From the NCBI GenBank assembly GCA_900770895.1, contig CAAGMF010000068.1:1-23316 (forward strand): DNA of 23,316 nucleotides, in the 5' to 3' direction. Numbering within the stretch: position 1 is the first letter of the stretch; each line of letters begins with the position of its first letter. Origin of the DNA: an uncultured Mitsuokella sp. (GTDB lineage Bacteria; Bacillota; Negativicutes; Selenomonadales; Selenomonadaceae). Below the pieces are notes generated by a model, which worked only from the letters and a program-made list of their open reading frames with translations, did no database searches and was not told the origin of the DNA. Position numbers and translations under genes: made by a program. Shown piece by piece: positions 20,675 to 23,316 of this stretch.

Positions 20675-22145
20675 TCCCGAGGAATCTGCCGACCGCCATT
20701 GCGGCTGGCGGGCACAGCTCCGAAGGCGTATGCACCGCCGGCTGCGCTCGCTCGGGTATATGCGCATATCGACGAAGCTGACCTGTCTCTATGCCGTCAT
20801 GCTGCTGCTCGTATTGCTGGTCGTAAGCATCTGCACGAGCATAGGCGTCTACTCCTCGTTCTCGCATCAGGCCGAGGTCGAGCTCGAGATGTCGATCCAG
20901 CATATGGCCGAGGCGATGCAGACCGGGCGTCCGGTTCCCGAGATCCTGTGGCGGGATGATCCTGTGATGCCCGGCGTCGTGCTGCGCATCACGGATATGG
21001 CCGGGGAAATCATCTATGAGAACGATGCCCATTTCCCGACGATACAGGAGATCGAGGACCATACGCTGAGGGAACAGCCTTTCTGGGCAAAGAAAGGACT
21101 GCTTGTCTCGGAACTGGGCAACTCGACCATCTACCATGCGACGGTGTCGATGGAGTATCATGGCGATATCTACCAGCTGCATTTCTTCAAGACGATCACG
21201 GCTGAGCGCAATTTCCTGACGACGTTGCAACGCATATTGCTCATCATGACGATATCGGGATTCCTGCTCGCGCTGTTCGCCGGCTATCTCGTGAGCGATC
21301 GCATACTGAAGCCGATCCGCGACCTGACGGCGACAGCCCGCCGCATCGAGGTGGAGCGCATGGATCGCCGCATCGATGTGCCGCCGGTGCATGATGAGCT
21401 GTCCGAGCTGGCTGATACATTCAACCACATGCTGGATCGTCTGCAGGCCGGCCTGCAGCAGCAACAGCGATTCGTGTCAGATGCTTCGCATGAGCTGCGG
21501 ACGCCGATCACGGTCATCCTCGGCTATTCGGATTTGCTGTCACGCTGGGGGCGCAGTGACCAGGCCATCCTCGATGAGGGCATATCCTCCATCCGTTCGG
21601 AGGCCGAGGACATGCAGCAGCTCGTCGAGCGCCTGCTATTCCTGGCCCGGGCAGATCAGCAGCGGCAGGTCCTGCACAAGGAGAACGTCGAGCTCAGCGA
21701 GCTCCTGGATGATGTCGTGCGCAAGATGCAGGTAGCCACGAAGACGCATACGGTCGAGCTGCGGCACAATGATGACGGCATGATATATGCGGATCAGAGC
21801 GCCATGCGGCAGATGCTGCGCGTATTTCTCGATAACAGTCGCAAATACACGCCCGAGGGCGGCCATATATGGGTCGACTCGCGGCTGAATCCCGATGGCA
21901 AGACCATGCGCCTCGAGCTCGGGGATGACGGCATCGGCATCGCGAAGAAAGACCATGAGAAAATATTCGAGCGCTTCTACCGCGTCGATACGTCGCGCAC
22001 GAAGGGCAAGAGCATCAGCGGCACCGGCCTCGGGCTGTCCATCGCCCAATGGATCGCGGAGCAGCATCAGATAAAGATCGATATAGACAGCGATCTCGGC
22101 AAAGGAACGAAGTTCATCCTGACCGTACCGCTCGTCGATGTGTGA
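20652..22145 (+). CDS. Membrane sensor histidine kinase (ArlS-like)
   Basis: A 497-residue sensor kinase partnered with the preceding regulator. Two membrane helices (about 45-66 and 195-214) frame an extracytoplasmic sensor domain of about 125 residues. A HAMP linker (215-268) follows, then the phosphoacceptor H280 in FVSDASHELRTP, N-box N395 (DNSRKYTP), G1 DDGIGIA (about 425-431), F-box FERFYRVD and G2 GTGLGLSI (457-464). All catalytic boxes are intact. The start is uncertain: ATG 20652 overlaps the regulator gene and adds a basic 36-residue tail. ATG 20730 (GAAGG 4 bases before it) or ATG 20760 (MRISTKLT, closer to the usual beginning of such kinases) are possible. The signal is unknown. 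Confidence 0.94.
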   Translation: MQSRKSTNPEESADRHCGWRAQLRRRMHRRLRSLGYMRISTKLTCLYAVMLLLVLLVVSICTSIGVYSSFSHQAEVELEMSIQHMAEAMQTGRPVPEILWRDDPVMPGVVLRITDMAGEIIYENDAHFPTIQEIEDHTLREQPFWAKKGLLVSELGNSTIYHATVSMEYHGDIYQLHFFKTITAERNFLTTLQRILLIMTISGFLLALFAGYLVSDRILKPIRDLTATARRIEVERMDRRIDVPPVHDELSELADTFNHMLDRLQAGLQQQQRFVSDASHELRTPITVILGYSDLLSRWGRSDQAILDEGISSIRSEAEDMQQLVERLLFLARADQQRQVLHKENVELSELLDDVVRKMQVATKTHTVELRHNDDGMIYADQSAMRQMLRVFLDNSRKYTPEGGHIWVDSRLNPDGKTMRLELGDDGIGIAKKDHEKIFERFYRVDTSRTKGKSISGTGLGLSIAQWIAEQHQIKIDIDSDLGKGTKFILTVPLVDV

Positions 22146-22160
22146 GAATGAGGAAAATAT

Positions 22161-22190
22161 AAAGGGGACTGTGTTCGGCAGTCCCTTTTT
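22161..22190 (+). terminator. Terminator after the two-component operon
   Basis: GGGACTG (22165-22171) pairs with CAGTCCC (22179-22185) around a 7-base loop, extended by AAA/TTT, then TTTTT. Confidence 0.9.
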
Positions 22191-22193
22191 GCG

Positions 22194-22222
22194 TGGCAGG
22201 ATTCAGGTAGTTGCGTTATAAT
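22194..22222 (+). promoter_or_regulatory. Possible promoter of the coiled-coil protein gene
   Basis: A perfect TATAAT (22217-22222) with only a weak -35 (TGGCAG 22194-22199, 17-base spacing). It implies a leader of about 95 bases. Confidence 0.4.
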
Positions 22223-22323
22223 AAAGATAAAACGACTCCTTGTCCTTTAGAGGTGGGAGCCGATAGCGGTAAGTTTCTGGATGCAGTAGTGGCATCCTTG
22301 CATAACTATGAGGAGTGATTACG

Positions 22324-23184
22324 ATGGGAGTTTTTCCTCCGCAGATACTGGATGTCGTAACGTTGCTGAACCTGATCGTCAGCATCATGGCCCTCGGTGT
22401 CGCCGTCTATGTCTGGATGGTGCGGCGTCAGGACCGGCAGATCATCGCTGAAATCGAGCGCAAGAGCCTCGTGCAGGTGAAAGTACTGGAACGGCGCCTG
22501 AAAGCGCTGGAGCATGAGCGTGAGCGCCTGCTTACAAAGCTGGAGGAATCAGCGGCAGAGCCGGAGATCGAGTTGCCGGAGGTGCTGGCCAGACTGCTGG
22601 GGCAGGAGTCCGGAGAGGCGGATTCCGATAGCGGGCTGCCTGCTCCGTCTGCCCAGCGCGAGATCGCTGACGGCATCACGGAGGAGGCTCTGGCACAGAA
22701 GCGGGCCGAGCGCGAGGCTGAGAAGAAGAAGCGCGGGCTCGCGTCCGGCAACGATGCGATATGGCAGAGATTCCTAGACGACTACAATCATCTGGCTGAC
22801 AGCCTGGATGCACCGCTTGCAGAAAAGGCCTGCGAGGATTTCTGCGACCAGCAGCAGCTCCAGCTGCTCATCTGCACGGATCATGCGGCGGAGATCAATG
22901 GCCAGCGGATGCCGCGCTTCGAGCGGGCCGCTACGTTCGCAGCCTGCACGTACTGGGCCTGGCCGATTACCGGCCAGCCGGGCGACTATGCCGTCGTCCC
23001 GAATCCGCTCGTGCCGGTCGACAAGGAGGCCAACGACAAAGGCGGGATAAAAGAGACGTTCGCTACGAACTATGAGGAGGCCGATCAGCCCTACAAGCAT
23101 ATCCAGGTCCGCCTGCCAGCCCTGTTCCGCCACGACCACGACCGCTGGCTCATAGACCAGCCCGGCGTCATCCGTCTGAGCTGA
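22324..23184 (+). CDS. Membrane-anchored coiled-coil protein of unknown function
   Basis: A 286-residue protein. The start at 22324 follows AGGAG by 8 bases; GTG 22315 overlaps that site. One transmembrane helix (about residues 10-32, VVTLLNLIVSIMALGVAVYVWMV) is followed by RRQDR, suggesting the rest is cytoplasmic. Residues about 36-75 form a charged coiled coil, then an acidic, Ser/Pro-rich linker and a second charged helix (ALAQKRAEREAEKKKRG). Residues about 145-286 form a separate globular domain starting WQRFLDDYNHLADSL and including FAACTYWAWPIT and VVPNPLVPVDKEAND, ending in RLPALFRHDHDRWLIDQPGVIRL. I do not recognise this domain. The build (anchor, coil, soluble domain) recalls scaffold or division-associated proteins, but no function can be assigned. 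It is a single gene with no operon partner visible. Confidence 0.82.
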   Translation: MGVFPPQILDVVTLLNLIVSIMALGVAVYVWMVRRQDRQIIAEIERKSLVQVKVLERRLKALEHERERLLTKLEESAAEPEIELPEVLARLLGQESGEADSDSGLPAPSAQREIADGITEEALAQKRAEREAEKKKRGLASGNDAIWQRFLDDYNHLADSLDAPLAEKACEDFCDQQQLQLLICTDHAAEINGQRMPRFERAATFAACTYWAWPITGQPGDYAVVPNPLVPVDKEANDKGGIKETFATNYEEADQPYKHIQVRLPALFRHDHDRWLIDQPGVIRLS

Positions 23185-23205
23185 GGCCGCGAAATGAAGC
23201 ATCCC

Positions 23206-23224
23206 CCTTCTCCTGAGGAGAAGG
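23206..23224. repeat. Hairpin repeat, first copy
   Basis: CCTTCTCC-TGA-GGAGAAGG: an 8-base stem with a 3-base loop, 22 bases after the last gene. Same style as the arms of the element at 9-218. It may also act as a weak terminator, although no T-run follows. Confidence 0.6.
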
Positions 23225-23239
23225 CTGTAAGCATGGAGC

Positions 23240-23256
23240 CTTCCCCTCAGGGGAAG
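23240..23256. repeat. Hairpin repeat, second copy
   Basis: CTTCCCC-TCA-GGGGAAG: a 7-base stem and 3-base loop, nearly identical to the left arm of the element at the window start. The rest of the window to 23316 is A+T-rich and shows no gene. Confidence 0.6.
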
Positions 23257-23316
23257 CATTCCTGTAATCCGTTAAAATCAAGTTTGTAAAAAAGAGGCAC
23301 CAACCGTAGAATAGTA

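Overview
The window reads as chromosome from an anaerobic, fairly GC-rich Negativicutes bacterium, most likely a member of the Selenomonadaceae (Selenomonas or Mitsuokella type). This assignment is an inference. It rests on the gene content (modular secreted GH13 amylase, two-iron superoxide reductase, [FeFe]-hydrogenase maturase HydE, Firmicute-type Shine-Dalgarno sites, many Sec-exported proteins) and on short G/C-rich hairpin repeats at both ends of the window. No mobile element, prophage, CRISPR array or rRNA is visible.

Layout. 1-6010: an inverted-repeat element, then two single-gene exported hydrolases, a 1160-residue starch-degrading GH13 enzyme and an alkaline phosphatase with an N-terminal Ig-like domain, each followed by a terminator. 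6020-10560: a PflX-type radical SAM protein with an operator-like palindrome in its promoter, desulfoferrodoxin, a convergent iron-dependent alcohol dehydrogenase (minus strand) and an exported SGNH/GDSL hydrolase. 10640-14411: metA, with a possible attenuator in its leader and the residue associated with acetyl-CoA use, then a small exported protein, hydE and an atypical ROK kinase. 14435-14900: a small polar protein of unknown function with a strong promoter and terminator. 14900-15195: a compact locus that looks like an Fst/TxpA-style type I toxin-antitoxin system. 15197-17618 (minus strand): a TauE/SafE permease, tRNA-Glu(CUC) and gltX, the last two apparently co-transcribed. 17804-19793: a LysR regulator, an A+T-rich pair of small genes (one DUF4160) that looks acquired, and a FlK-like hotdog thioesterase. 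19973-22190: an OmpR/ArlRS-like two-component system. 22217-23316: a membrane-anchored coiled-coil protein of unknown function, then two hairpin repeats.

Most genes are housekeeping or catabolic. They fit a saccharolytic, fermentative, oxygen-sensitive life: starch use, alcohol formation, hydrogenase assembly and superoxide detoxification. The most promising undescribed item is the 14.9-15.2 kb locus. It has a 21-residue hydrophobic peptide whose stop codon lies in a bidirectional terminator, an opposing promoter, and a 9-base direct repeat that would let the opposing RNA mask the peptide's ribosome binding site. All functional assignments come from reading motifs; no database search was run.
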